DNA of 64,000 nt from Variovorax paradoxus (GTDB lineage: Bacteria > Pseudomonadota > Gammaproteobacteria > Burkholderiales > Burkholderiaceae_C), in the NCBI RefSeq assembly GCF_030815855.1, contig NZ_JAUSXG010000001.1, forward strand, positions 868,001 through 932,000, written 5' to 3'. Made by a program: the position numbers and the translations under genes. Each line of letters begins with the position of its first letter. Positions within the stretch are counted from its first letter, which is position 1. This document shows positions 9,073-16,300 of the stretch, in pieces. The notes under the pieces were generated by a model that worked only from the letters and a program-made list of their open reading frames with translations, was not told where the DNA came from and searched no databases.

Positions 9073-9843
9073 CTATTCGAGCTGGAAGTCGACGCTGATC
9101 GTGGCCGTCACGCTGATCTGGCCGACCGAAAGGTCGCCGTCGGCGCCGTCGCCCTGGCCGCCGGAATTGGGGGCGGACTGCATCACGTTCTGCTGCATCT
9201 GGCCCTGGTCTCCCCGGTAGCGGCCGCTCCAGCCGCCCCAGTTCCAGCCCGTGTTCTCGCTGATGCGCATGGCCTTGCCGCGCTTGACGCCCAGTTGCGA
9301 GGTGAGCGCATCGGCCTTTTCGCGCGCGGCCACCACGGCCAGCTCCCGGGCCTTGTCGCGGTGCATGCGCATGTCGGAATTGCGGAATTCGATGTTCTCG
9401 ACCTGGTTGACGCCCACGGCGAACAGGTCGGTCAACAGGGGCTCGAAGCTGTCGAGCCTGGTGATCTTGATGCCGATGCTCTTGCGGACGCGGTAGGCCA
9501 CCGGGGTAGTGCGGCTGACACTGGTGTCGAAGTCGGGCTCGACCTGAATGTAGTTGAGCTGCACGCTCTTGTCGGGCACGCCGTGGCGCTTGATCACCGC
9601 CAGGGCCTTGGCGATGCGGTCGCTGTTGTCGCGCGTGCTGGCCTGCAGGTTCTTGTCGCGGCTCTCGACGCCGATGGTCAAGAACACCTCGTCGGGTGCC
9701 ACGCGCACGGCGGCGGAGCCGGTCACGCTGATCTGGCCCGGCGCCGGGCCGGTTTCGGGGAGCCGCTGGGCCGAGGCCGTGGTGGCGGCGCCAAGCAGCG
9801 CCAGTGCGCCCAGGCCAATGGCGAGGCTGTGTCTCGAAAACAT
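9073..9843 (-). CDS. SIMPL-domain periplasmic protein (DUF541)
   Basis: A 256-residue protein starting at MFSRHSLAIGLGALALLGAA, a Sec signal peptide with probable cleavage after TASA. The mature part has the SIMPL/DUF541 pattern ISVTGSAAVRVAPDEVFLTIGVESRDKNL, a middle helix rich in charged residues, the AREKADALTSQLGVKRGKA block and a C-terminal VGQISVTATISVDFQLE strand. The family forms oligomeric periplasmic shells of poorly known function, some linked to oxidative stress. The frame extends upstream to 9948 but the signal peptide fixes the start at 9843. It probably stands alone. Confidence 0.85.
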   Translation of the reverse strand: MFSRHSLAIGLGALALLGAATTASAQRLPETGPAPGQISVTGSAAVRVAPDEVFLTIGVESRDKNLQASTRDNSDRIAKALAVIKRHGVPDKSVQLNYIQVEPDFDTSVSRTTPVAYRVRKSIGIKITRLDSFEPLLTDLFAVGVNQVENIEFRNSDMRMHRDKARELAVVAAREKADALTSQLGVKRGKAMRISENTGWNWGGWSGRYRGDQGQMQQNVMQSAPNSGGQGDGADGDLSVGQISVTATISVDFQLE

Positions 9844-9908
9844 GGTGCGGACCCTTCGGGATTTGATTGGAGCCCGGAAGATACCTTCAGACGACACGCC
9901 CAGAATGC

Positions 9909-9953
9909 AAAAAGCCCCCTGGGCGCGTCGCGGGCGCACAGGAGACAAGGGGG
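9909..9953 (-). terminator. Possible terminator after the first MetQ-like gene
   Basis: On the minus strand, a CCCCCT arm and an AGGGGG arm enclose a GC-rich segment that can itself fold, and five T follow. It lies 20 bp beyond the stop of the MetQ-like gene. The outer stem is only 6 bp, so the call is tentative. Confidence 0.45.
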
Positions 9954-9972
9954 AAATCAGCGCTGCGGTGCG

Positions 9973-10803
9973 TCAGAACGCCGGCACCAGCGAGCCCTTG
10001 AACTGCGTTTCGATGAAGCTCTTCACCTCGGGCGACTGGTACGCCGCCACGAGGCGCTTGGCCCAGGGCTTGTCCTTGTCGGCGCGGCGCACGGCAATGA
10101 TGTTGGCGTAGGGGCTTTTTGCGGCCTCCTTGATCACGGCGTCTTTCTCGAGCGTGAGGCCGGCTTTCCCGGCGTAGTCGTTGTTGATGGCGGCAATGGT
10201 CAGGTCGTCGAGCGAGCGCGGCAGTTGGGCCGCGTCGAGCGCCACCAGCTTCAGCTTCTTGGGGTTGCTCACCACGTCGAGCGGCGTGGCCGTGTTGTTC
10301 TTCACCGCCTCGGGCTTCAGCGTGATGAGGCCGGCCGACTGCAACAGCAGCAGCGCGCGGTTGCCGTTCGACGGATCGTTTTGAATACCGACCGCCGCGC
10401 CGTCCGGCAGTTGGTCGATCGACTTGATCTTGCGCGAGTAGAAGCCCAGCGGCGCGGTGATGGTGAGGCCCACCGGCACGATGTCGAAGCCGCGTGCCTT
10501 GTTCTGGTTGTCCAGGAAGGGCTGGTGCTGGAAGGCGTTGGCGTCGAGGTCGCCCGAGGCCAGCGCCGCATTGGGCAGCTGGTAGTCGTTGAACACCACG
10601 ACCTGGATGGTCAGGCCGTCCTTGGCGGCGACCTTCTTGACCACTTCGAACACCTGCTCGGCGCTGCCGACGGAGACGCCGACCTTGAGGGTGTTCTTGT
10701 TGTTGCTGTCCTGCGCGAAGGCGGCGCTGCCGGAGAAGAGCGCCGTGGCCAGCGTGGCGAGCGTTGCAAGGGCGAGGGTGCGGCGGCGGAAAGTGGTGTG
10801 CAT
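9973..10803 (-). CDS. MetQ/NlpA-family substrate-binding protein (paralogue 1)
   Basis: A 276-residue periplasmic binding protein with a Sec signal peptide (MHTTFRRRTLALATLATLAT, cleavage near AFAQ, no lipobox Cys). The mature part carries NLPA hallmarks: VVVFNDYQLPNAALASGDLDANAFQH, GLTITAPLGFYS, VGIQNDPSNGNRALLLL, PRSLDDLTIAAINNDYA and YANIIAVR. The family brings methionine or related amino acids to the MetNI importer. The ATG at 10803 is chosen because the signal peptide starts there. It is transcribed divergently from metN, across an intergenic region with nested inverted repeats, so it may share regulation and the MetNI core. Confidence 0.9.
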   Translation of the reverse strand: MHTTFRRRTLALATLATLATALFSGSAAFAQDSNNKNTLKVGVSVGSAEQVFEVVKKVAAKDGLTIQVVVFNDYQLPNAALASGDLDANAFQHQPFLDNQNKARGFDIVPVGLTITAPLGFYSRKIKSIDQLPDGAAVGIQNDPSNGNRALLLLQSAGLITLKPEAVKNNTATPLDVVSNPKKLKLVALDAAQLPRSLDDLTIAAINNDYAGKAGLTLEKDAVIKEAAKSPYANIIAVRRADKDKPWAKRLVAAYQSPEVKSFIETQFKGSLVPAF

Positions 10804-10860
10804 GTTGTTGTGCGAAATCGAAAAAATGAAGGCGCGAATGTGGCATTGGCGGGCGCATTT

Positions 10861-10960
10861 GGGAACGAACCAATGGGCATATCGATATGGCATTCGCGAC
10901 GGGCGACCCCTTGGGCTTATGCGTTTTCATGCATAAGCAAGCGCCGATTTGTTCGTTCCC
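10861..10960. promoter_or_regulatory. Divergent control region with nested inverted repeats
   Basis: The 237-bp gap between the MetQ-like gene and metN contains three inverted repeats. GGGAACGAAC at 10861-10870 pairs perfectly with GTTCGTTCCC at 10951-10960. ATATCGATAT (10879-10888) is a 10-bp palindrome. GCTTATGC (10915-10922) and GCATAAGC (10931-10938) are perfect arms around an 8-base loop. They are likely operator sites or a regulated RNA structure for the divergent transporter genes. The regulator is not identified in the window. Confidence 0.5.
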
Positions 10961-11040
10961 TTTCGGGGCCTTTGTTTTCATACTCGGCACCTTTTTGCGA
11001 ACTTCGCGGCCCGCTTTCACGCGGGCTGCGCCTCTTTTCC

Positions 11041-11910
11041 ATGACCAACCATTCGCCCGATGCGGGCCGCGGCAACGCGGAACCCGTCATCCGTCTTCAA
11101 TCGGTGCAGAAGTCCTTTGCCTTGCCCAGCGGCGAGGTGTTCGACGCCGTGCAATCGCTCTCGCTCGACATCCATCAGGGCGACGTGTTCGGCCTGATCG
11201 GCAAGAGCGGCGCGGGCAAGTCGACGCTGCTGCGCCTCATCAACCTGCTGGAGCGGCCCGATGCGGGCAAGGTCTTTGTCGGCGGGCGCGACCTCACCAC
11301 GCTTTCGCGCCGCGAGCTGCGCGACACGCGCCAGAACATCGGCATGATCTTCCAGCAGTTCAACCTGCTGCAGAACGCCACGGTGTTCGACAACGTGGCC
11401 TTTCCGCTGAAGATCCACGGCCGCCACTCCAAGGCCGAGATCGATGCGCGCGTGCGCGAATGCCTGGAGCTCGTGGGCTTGGCCGAAAAGATCGACACCT
11501 ACCCGGCCCAGCTTTCGGGCGGCCAGAAGCAGCGCGTGGCCATTGCGCGCGCGTTGGCGCCGCGCCCGCAGGTGCTGCTGTGCGACGAGCCCACCTCGGC
11601 GCTGGACACCGAAACCACGCGCGCGCTGCTCGAAACGCTGCGCGACATCAACCAGAAAATTGGCGTGACCATCGTCATCGTGACGCACGAGCTCTCGGTG
11701 GTCGAGGTGCTGTGCCGCAACGTGGCCATCCTCGAGAAGGGGCGGCTGGTGGAGCAGTTCGCGGTCGATGCGCCGAGCGTCGAGCGCAAGACCGCACTGG
11801 GCCGCGAGATCGACGAGCTGGTGCGCCGCCGCGAGCGCGAGGCGCGCGAACCGGTCGAGCCGCGCCCTTCGTCGGCGCAGCGCAACGCGCGGGAGGTGGC
11901 CTATGTTTGA
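11041..11910 (+). CDS. metN: Methionine ABC importer, ATPase
   Basis: A 289-residue ABC ATPase energising methionine uptake. Walker A is GKSGAGKST, the Q-loop lies in MIFQQFNLL, the signature is [15 protein letters not shown], Walker B is [12 protein letters not shown] and the switch His is in [10 protein letters not shown]. The family norm is about 340 residues with a C-terminal NIL (ACT-like) domain that binds methionine and inhibits transport. Here the protein ends in an Arg/Glu-rich tail soon after the nucleotide-binding domain, so that regulatory domain is absent. The frame is open far upstream; the ATG at 11041 matches the MetN start. It overlaps metI by 8 bp. Confidence 0.92.
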   Translation: MTNHSPDAGRGNAEPVIRLQSVQKSFALPSGEVFDAVQSLSLDIHQGDVFGLIGKSGAGKSTLLRLINLLERPDAGKVFVGGRDLTTLSRRELRDTRQNIGMIFQQFNLLQNATVFDNVAFPLKIHGRHSKAEIDARVRECLELVGLAEKIDTYPAQLSGGQKQRVAIARALAPRPQVLLCDEPTSALDTETTRALLETLRDINQKIGVTIVIVTHELSVVEVLCRNVAILEKGRLVEQFAVDAPSVERKTALGREIDELVRRREREAREPVEPRPSSAQRNAREVAYV

Positions 11911-12565
11911 GAACATCGCGCCCATCCTCCCCGAGCTGTGGACCGCCACGGGCCAGACTTTCATGATGCTGGCCATCGGCCTCTCGGCGGCGGTGCTCAT
12001 CGGCGGTCCGCTGGGCATTTTGCTGTTCCTGCTGGGCCCGGGCCAGTCGCTCGAGAACAAGCCGGCGTTCCTGGTGCTGAACTGGATCGTCAACACCGTG
12101 CGCTCGTTCCCTTTCATCATCCTGCTGGTGGCGCTGGTGCCGTTCACGCGGGTGATCGCGGGCACCTCCATCGGGCCGTTGGCGGCCGCGGTGCCGCTGT
12201 CGTTCGCGGCCATTCCTTACTTTGCACGGCTGGTCGACCAGTGCCTGCGCGAAGTGCCGCGCGGCGTGATCGAGGCGGCGCACGCCATGGGTGCTTCGGA
12301 ACTGCAGATCGTCTGGCGCGTGCTGGTGGTCGAGGCGCGCTCCGGTTTGGTGCTCGCGCTCACGGTGCTGGCGGTGAGCTTTCTCTCCTACTCGGCGATT
12401 GCCGGCGTGGTGGGCGGCGGCGGCATCGGCGACCTGGCCATCCGCTACGGCTACTACCGCTTCCAGACCGACGTGATGGTGCTCACCGTGGCGCTGCTCG
12501 TGGTGCTGGTACAGATCCTGCAGTTCGTGGGCAACACCACGGCGCGCAGGCTGGACAAGCGTTGA
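11903..12565 (+). CDS. metI: Methionine ABC importer, permease
   Basis: A 220-residue inner-membrane permease with five to six helices. The EAA loop that docks the ATPase is VIEAAHAMGASELQIVWRVLV, followed by SYSAIAGVVGGGGIGDLAIRYGYYRF, highly typical of MetI. The start ATG at 11903 lies inside the last codons of metN, after GGGAGGTGGCC as ribosome site. Upstream in-frame codons belong to metN DNA and are not used. Together with metN and the following metQ it forms a complete MetNIQ importer. Confidence 0.94.
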   Translation: MFENIAPILPELWTATGQTFMMLAIGLSAAVLIGGPLGILLFLLGPGQSLENKPAFLVLNWIVNTVRSFPFIILLVALVPFTRVIAGTSIGPLAAAVPLSFAAIPYFARLVDQCLREVPRGVIEAAHAMGASELQIVWRVLVVEARSGLVLALTVLAVSFLSYSAIAGVVGGGGIGDLAIRYGYYRFQTDVMVLTVALLVVLVQILQFVGNTTARRLDKR

Positions 12566-12599
12566 TTTCTTTTTTTCTTTTCTTTCTTTTTTCGATCTC
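12566..12599 (+). other. Polypyrimidine leader of metQ without Shine-Dalgarno
   Basis: Between the metI stop and the metQ start lies an almost pure T/C run (TTTCTTTTTTTCTTTTC and similar) ending CGATCTC just before ATG. No purine-rich ribosome site is present. Initiation may use S1 binding to the U-rich tract, or the tract may act as a processing site that separates metQ from metNI. Confidence 0.5.
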
Positions 12600-13421
12600 A
12601 TGAAAACCGCACTGCTGCGCCGCTCCGTCCTTGCCCTGTCCCTGGTTGCCCTGTCGTTCGGCGGCCTCTCGCTGGCGCAGGCGCAAGACGCCAAGAAGAA
12701 CCTCGTGATCGGCGGCACCGCCGGCTCCAACATCGACCAGCTCAAGGCCGGCATCGTGCCCATCCTCGAGAAGAAGGGCTACAAGGTGAAGCTGGTCGAG
12801 TTCAACGACTACGTGCAGCCGAACCTCGCGCTGGCCCAAGGCTCGCTCGACGCCAATTTCTTCCAGCACCAGGTCTACCTGAAGAAGTTCTCGGCCGACC
12901 AGAAGCTCGACCTCGCCGAACTGGTGCAGGGCCCGATCGCGCCGCTGGGCGTGTACTCGACCAAGCGCAAGACGCTGGCCGAGGTGAAAGAGGGCGACCG
13001 TTTCACGCTGCCGAACGACCCGAGCAACCTGGCGCGCGCGCTGGTGCTGCTGGAGCAGAACAAGCTCATCACCATCAAGGCCGGTGTCGACCCCATCCGC
13101 GCGTCTGAAAAGGACGTGGCCGAGAACCCGAAGAAGCTCAAGTTCATTCCGCTCGAGGCCGCGCAGCTGCCCCGCTCGCTGGGCGACACCGAGTACGCCA
13201 TCGTCAACGGCAACTTCGCGATTTCGTCGGGCCTGAAGCTCACCGAGGCCGTGGCCCTGGAAAAGACGCCGGATCACTACCTGAACGTGGTCGCCGTGAA
13301 GAGCGCGGACAAGAACTCGGCCTGGGCCAAGGACATCGTCGAGGCCTACCACTCGAAGGAATTCAAGACGGTGGTGGACACCAAGTTCCAGGGCTACGCC
13401 AAGCCGAGCTTCCTGCAGTAG
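12600..13421 (+). CDS. metQ: Methionine-binding protein MetQ
   Basis: A 273-residue periplasmic protein with a Sec signal peptide (MKTALLRRSVLALSLVALSF, cleavage near AQAQ). It is not an evident lipoprotein. NLPA-family motifs are all present: VKLVEFNDYVQPNLALAQGS, LDANFFQHQVYL, IAPLGVYSTK, TLPNDPSNLARALVLLEQN, AAQLPRSLGDTEYAIVNGN and YLNVVAVKSADK. It is the third gene of the metNI transcript and therefore the likely cognate binding protein. The start follows a polypyrimidine tract and not a Shine-Dalgarno site. Confidence 0.93.
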   Translation: MKTALLRRSVLALSLVALSFGGLSLAQAQDAKKNLVIGGTAGSNIDQLKAGIVPILEKKGYKVKLVEFNDYVQPNLALAQGSLDANFFQHQVYLKKFSADQKLDLAELVQGPIAPLGVYSTKRKTLAEVKEGDRFTLPNDPSNLARALVLLEQNKLITIKAGVDPIRASEKDVAENPKKLKFIPLEAAQLPRSLGDTEYAIVNGNFAISSGLKLTEAVALEKTPDHYLNVVAVKSADKNSAWAKDIVEAYHSKEFKTVVDTKFQGYAKPSFLQ

Positions 13422-13450
13422 CAGTCAAACTTCAACGAAGGACGCCTCTC

Positions 13451-13804
13451 ATGCCAGTGCTCGCTGTGTTCGATGCGGAAGGAAGCTGGCGCGACACGCA
13501 CGTGTGCGACGGCTGGATCACCGAGCATTTGGCCGGGCAGGGTGTGAGCTGGGGGCGGGGGAAGGCGAACAAGGGGCAGCGTGTGCTTAAAGGGGCGGGG
13601 CTGTTCTATCTGCCTATTCCTGACGGTTACCTTGGGTTGTTGTTCGAAGGGGGCGAGTGGGTTTCTATTCCCTCGGACAAGCCGCATTTTTTCGATGCCG
13701 GCAAGGCGGAGTCGCTTGATGGGCTGCCTGATACGTTGCCGCTCTTCGAAGCTTTCGTGGAAGAAGTGCTGTCTCTGACGGGGAACGACGCCGACGAAGA
13801 GTGA
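13451..13804 (+). CDS. Shortened acireductone-dioxygenase-like protein
   Basis: A 117-residue ORF. Its first 37 residues (MPVLAVFDAEGSWRDTHVCD and the following GW-TEHLA-QGVSWGR) resemble the start of acireductone dioxygenase, the Fe/Ni cupin of methionine salvage. Residues 48-86 (GAGLFYLPIPDGY, FEGGEWVSIPSDKPHFFDAG) resemble its second half. The intervening 60 to 70 residues, which carry the HxH...E metal ligands, are missing; only the last His (PHFFD) remains. It is probably a decayed or repurposed paralogue. Many codons end in T or G, unlike its GC-ending neighbours. Placement after metNIQ fits methionine metabolism. Confidence 0.6.
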   Translation: MPVLAVFDAEGSWRDTHVCDGWITEHLAGQGVSWGRGKANKGQRVLKGAGLFYLPIPDGYLGLLFEGGEWVSIPSDKPHFFDAGKAESLDGLPDTLPLFEAFVEEVLSLTGNDADEE

Positions 13805-13847
13805 AGGCGGAATCGCGCGCCGAAGGCGTCCGCTCGTAAGTTCAGCG

Positions 13848-13966
13848 CCGCGTGCCCCCACCCCGGCCCTCCCCCGGGAGGGGAGGGAGAAAGTCAGAAC
13901 ACTGGCTCCGGAGCCCTGGTATTGCTCCTTCCCCTCCGGGGGAAGGCTGGGATGGGGGCTCACGGC
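13848..13966. repeat. Large imperfect inverted repeat (REP/BIME-like)
   Basis: Two arms of about 38 bp, GTGCCCCCACCCCGGCCCTC... and the inverse of ...CTTCCCCTCCGGGGGAAGGC, flank a 37-bp spacer. Each arm also contains its own palindrome (CTCCCCCGGGAGGGG and CTTCCCCTCCGGGGGAAG). The element lies between two convergent genes, where it can act as a two-way terminator. Composition and form suggest a dispersed genomic repeat. Confidence 0.65.
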
Positions 13967-13987
13967 GCTCGCAAAGACTCGCCTCTC

Positions 13988-15340
13988 TCAAGCCGCCAGC
14001 CGCTGCGCCACCCGCCCACCGGGCCGCGCCAACCCAAGGTGATCGCGCAGCGTGCGCCCCTCGTACTCCGTGCGGAAGATGCCGCGCTTCTGCAATATCG
14101 GCACCACGCCATCCACGAAATCCTGCAGCCCATGCGGCAGCGCATCGGGCATCAGGTTGAAGCCGTCCGCCGCGCCACCCTTGAACCAATGCTCGATGTC
14201 GTCTGCAATCTGCTCGGGCGTGCCCACGATCACGCGGTGACCGCCGCCGCCGGCGAGTTCGCGGATCAGCTGCCGCACCGTGTAGCCGTGCGTGCGGCCC
14301 GCCGCCACCACCGCGTTGAAGAAGGTGTGGTTGCCGTTGCCATTGCCGGGAAGCGGCAGGTTCTCGGGCAGGCGCTCGTCGAGCTTCAGGCGCTCGGGCG
14401 CGATGCCCAGCGTGCCGGCCAGGCGCGTGAGGCTGTAGTCCCACGGGATCAGGTCGACGAGTTCATCGCGCCGTCGCCGCGCCTCGGCTTCGGTGCCGCC
14501 GACGATGGTGGTGAGGCCTGCGAGCACCTTCACGGCGTCGGGGCCGCGGCCCAGTTCGGCCGCGCGGGTCTTGAGGGCACGTGCATAGGCCAGTGATTCC
14601 TCGAACGACTGCGAGGCGGAGAACACCGCTTCGGCATGGCGTGACGCGAGTTCGCGTCCGTCGGCCGAAGCACCGGCCTGCACCAGCACCGGGTGCCCCT
14701 GCGGCGGGCGCGGGAGGTTCAGCGGACCCTGCACCGCGAAGTGCTCGCCGCGGTGCGCAATCGCATGCACCTTGGCCGGGTCGATGAAGCTGCCGGTGGC
14801 CTTGTTGCCGACGAAGGCATCGTCTTCCCAGCTGTCCCACAGCGCCTTCACGATGTCGGCGAACTCCGAGGCACGCGCGTAGCGCTTCGAATGGTCGGGC
14901 GTCGCGTCGAGGCCGAAGTTGCGCGCCGAAGGCAGGTCGGCCGTGGTCACCATGTTCCAGCCCGCGCGGCCGCCGCTCACGTGGTCGAGCGTGGCGAAGC
15001 GGCGCGCGATGTTGTAGGGCTCGTTGTAGCTGGTGGAGGCGGTGGCGATCAGGCCGATGTGCGTGGTGGCCGCGGCCACGCAGGCCAAGAGGATGGTGGG
15101 CTCCAGCGCGGTGATCGGGCGGAAATGGATCTGGTCGACGACGGCCGCGTTGTCCGCGAGAAAGATCGCATCGAGCTTCGCGGCCTCGGCGATCTGCGCG
15201 GTGCGGATGTAGTGCGGGATGTCGGCAAAGGCCCGTGGGTCGCTCTCCGGCAGGCGCCAGGCCGAGGGCACGAAGCCCGAGTGCAGGATGTTGACGTTGA
15301 GGTGCAGTTGCCTGCGGGGTACGGTGCTGTTGTTGCTCAT
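13988..15340 (-). CDS. Flavin-dependent monooxygenase, NtaA/SnaA/DszA family
   Basis: A 450-residue LLM-class (bacterial luciferase-like) enzyme that uses FMNH2 and oxygen. Family features are LNVNILHSGFVPSAWRLPES, AQIAEAAKLDAIFLADNAAV, IGLIATASTSYNEPYNIARR, the almost invariant SGGRAGWNMVTT, and PVLVQAGASADGRELASRHA. Relatives cleave C-S or C-N bonds in sulfonated compounds, thioethers, NTA or EDTA; the substrate here is unknown. The ATG at 15340 overlaps the stop of the upstream MetQ-like gene (ATGA), so the two are co-translated. A role in releasing sulfur from an imported organosulfur compound is an inference from that pairing. Confidence 0.9.
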   Translation of the reverse strand: MSNNSTVPRRQLHLNVNILHSGFVPSAWRLPESDPRAFADIPHYIRTAQIAEAAKLDAIFLADNAAVVDQIHFRPITALEPTILLACVAAATTHIGLIATASTSYNEPYNIARRFATLDHVSGGRAGWNMVTTADLPSARNFGLDATPDHSKRYARASEFADIVKALWDSWEDDAFVGNKATGSFIDPAKVHAIAHRGEHFAVQGPLNLPRPPQGHPVLVQAGASADGRELASRHAEAVFSASQSFEESLAYARALKTRAAELGRGPDAVKVLAGLTTIVGGTEAEARRRRDELVDLIPWDYSLTRLAGTLGIAPERLKLDERLPENLPLPGNGNGNHTFFNAVVAAGRTHGYTVRQLIRELAGGGGHRVIVGTPEQIADDIEHWFKGGAADGFNLMPDALPHGLQDFVDGVVPILQKRGIFRTEYEGRTLRDHLGLARPGGRVAQRLAA

Positions 15341-16170
15341 GGGCTGAAGTAGTCCGGCAGCCGGTAGCCCGCCCATACCGGGTTGGCCCTGAAGAAGCGT
15401 TGGAACTCGGCGGACTGGTAGGCCGCCGCAATGTCTTTCGCGAACTTCGCGTTCTCGTTGCTGCGCTTGACGGCCACCACGTTCACGTAGGGCAGCGTCA
15501 TGTTCTCGAGCTTGAGCGCCTCGGTGAGCTTCAGGCCCGAGGCCACGGCGAAGTTGCCCTGCACGGCTGCGAGGTCGGCATCGGCCAGCGAGCGCGGAGC
15601 CTGCGCGGCGTCCAGCGGCACCAGCTTCAGGCGCTTGGGGTTGCTCGCAAGGTCGCGCTCCGAGACGCTCAGCGGGCTCACGCCGGGCTTGACGGTCACC
15701 CAGCCGATGGCCGCGAGGATGTTGAGTGCCCGCGCCGCGTTCACCGGATCGGCGGGCAGCGTGACGGTAGCGCCGTCGGGCACCGTGTCGAGCGACTTGT
15801 GCCGCTGCGAGTACAGCCCCATCGGCGGCGTGGGCACGTGCACCACGGGCACGAGGTCGAAGCCCTGCTGCTTGTTGGTGGCATTGAGGTACAGCGAGTG
15901 CTGGAAGATGTTGGCGTCGATCTGCCCGCGCTCGACCGCATCGTTGGGCTGCACGCCCTGGCTGAACTCGACGTACTTGACGGTGTAGCCCAGCTTCTTG
16001 AGCTGGGGCTCGATGCCGTGGGTGAAGGCATCGCGGTAAGGCCCGGGCATGAAGCCGATGCGCAGATCGTCGGCACGGGCGCCAGCCTGGAGAAGCAGGC
16101 TCAGTGCAAGGCCGCCGAAGAGCGGGGCAAGACGGCGCAGCCACGAGGGCGCGCGCAAGAAAGAACGCAT
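15337..16170 (-). CDS. MetQ/NlpA-family binding protein (paralogue 3)
   Basis: A 277-residue periplasmic binding protein. The start at 16170 is chosen because the signal peptide MRSFLRAPSWLRRLAPLFGG begins there, with cleavage near ARAD. NLPA motifs: VKYVEFSQGVQPNDAVERG, DANIFQHSLYLNATN, VPTPPMGLYSQ, LDAAQAPRSLADADLAAVQG and YVNVVAVKRSNENAKF. The substrate-pocket region differs from the two other MetQ-like proteins (FSQGVQ for FNDYVQ or FNDYQL). No permease or ATPase is adjacent, so it may feed the MetNI core at 11041-12565. It is coupled to the flavin monooxygenase gene. Confidence 0.88.
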   Translation of the reverse strand: MRSFLRAPSWLRRLAPLFGGLALSLLLQAGARADDLRIGFMPGPYRDAFTHGIEPQLKKLGYTVKYVEFSQGVQPNDAVERGQIDANIFQHSLYLNATNKQQGFDLVPVVHVPTPPMGLYSQRHKSLDTVPDGATVTLPADPVNAARALNILAAIGWVTVKPGVSPLSVSERDLASNPKRLKLVPLDAAQAPRSLADADLAAVQGNFAVASGLKLTEALKLENMTLPYVNVVAVKRSNENAKFAKDIAAAYQSAEFQRFFRANPVWAGYRLPDYFSP

Positions 16171-16251
16171 GGCACAACTCCACGGAAGGGCAAGGGGAAC
16201 TGCGCACTCTAGGGCGCGGCCGACGCCGCACGAACGAAGATTTGCGCGCTT

Positions 16252-16273
16252 GGATATCCGCTGGATGGATATC
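16252..16273. promoter_or_regulatory. Direct repeat GGATATC in divergent promoter
   Basis: GGATATC occurs at 16252-16258 and again at 16267-16273, a 15-bp period, in the 130-bp region between the divergent MetQ-like and racemase-like genes. Spaced half-sites of this kind often mark regulator binding. It also lies just upstream of the racemase start at 16301. The regulator is unknown. Confidence 0.35.
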
Positions 16274-16300
16274 GCGCGGCGCCGCTTGTAGGATGCATGC

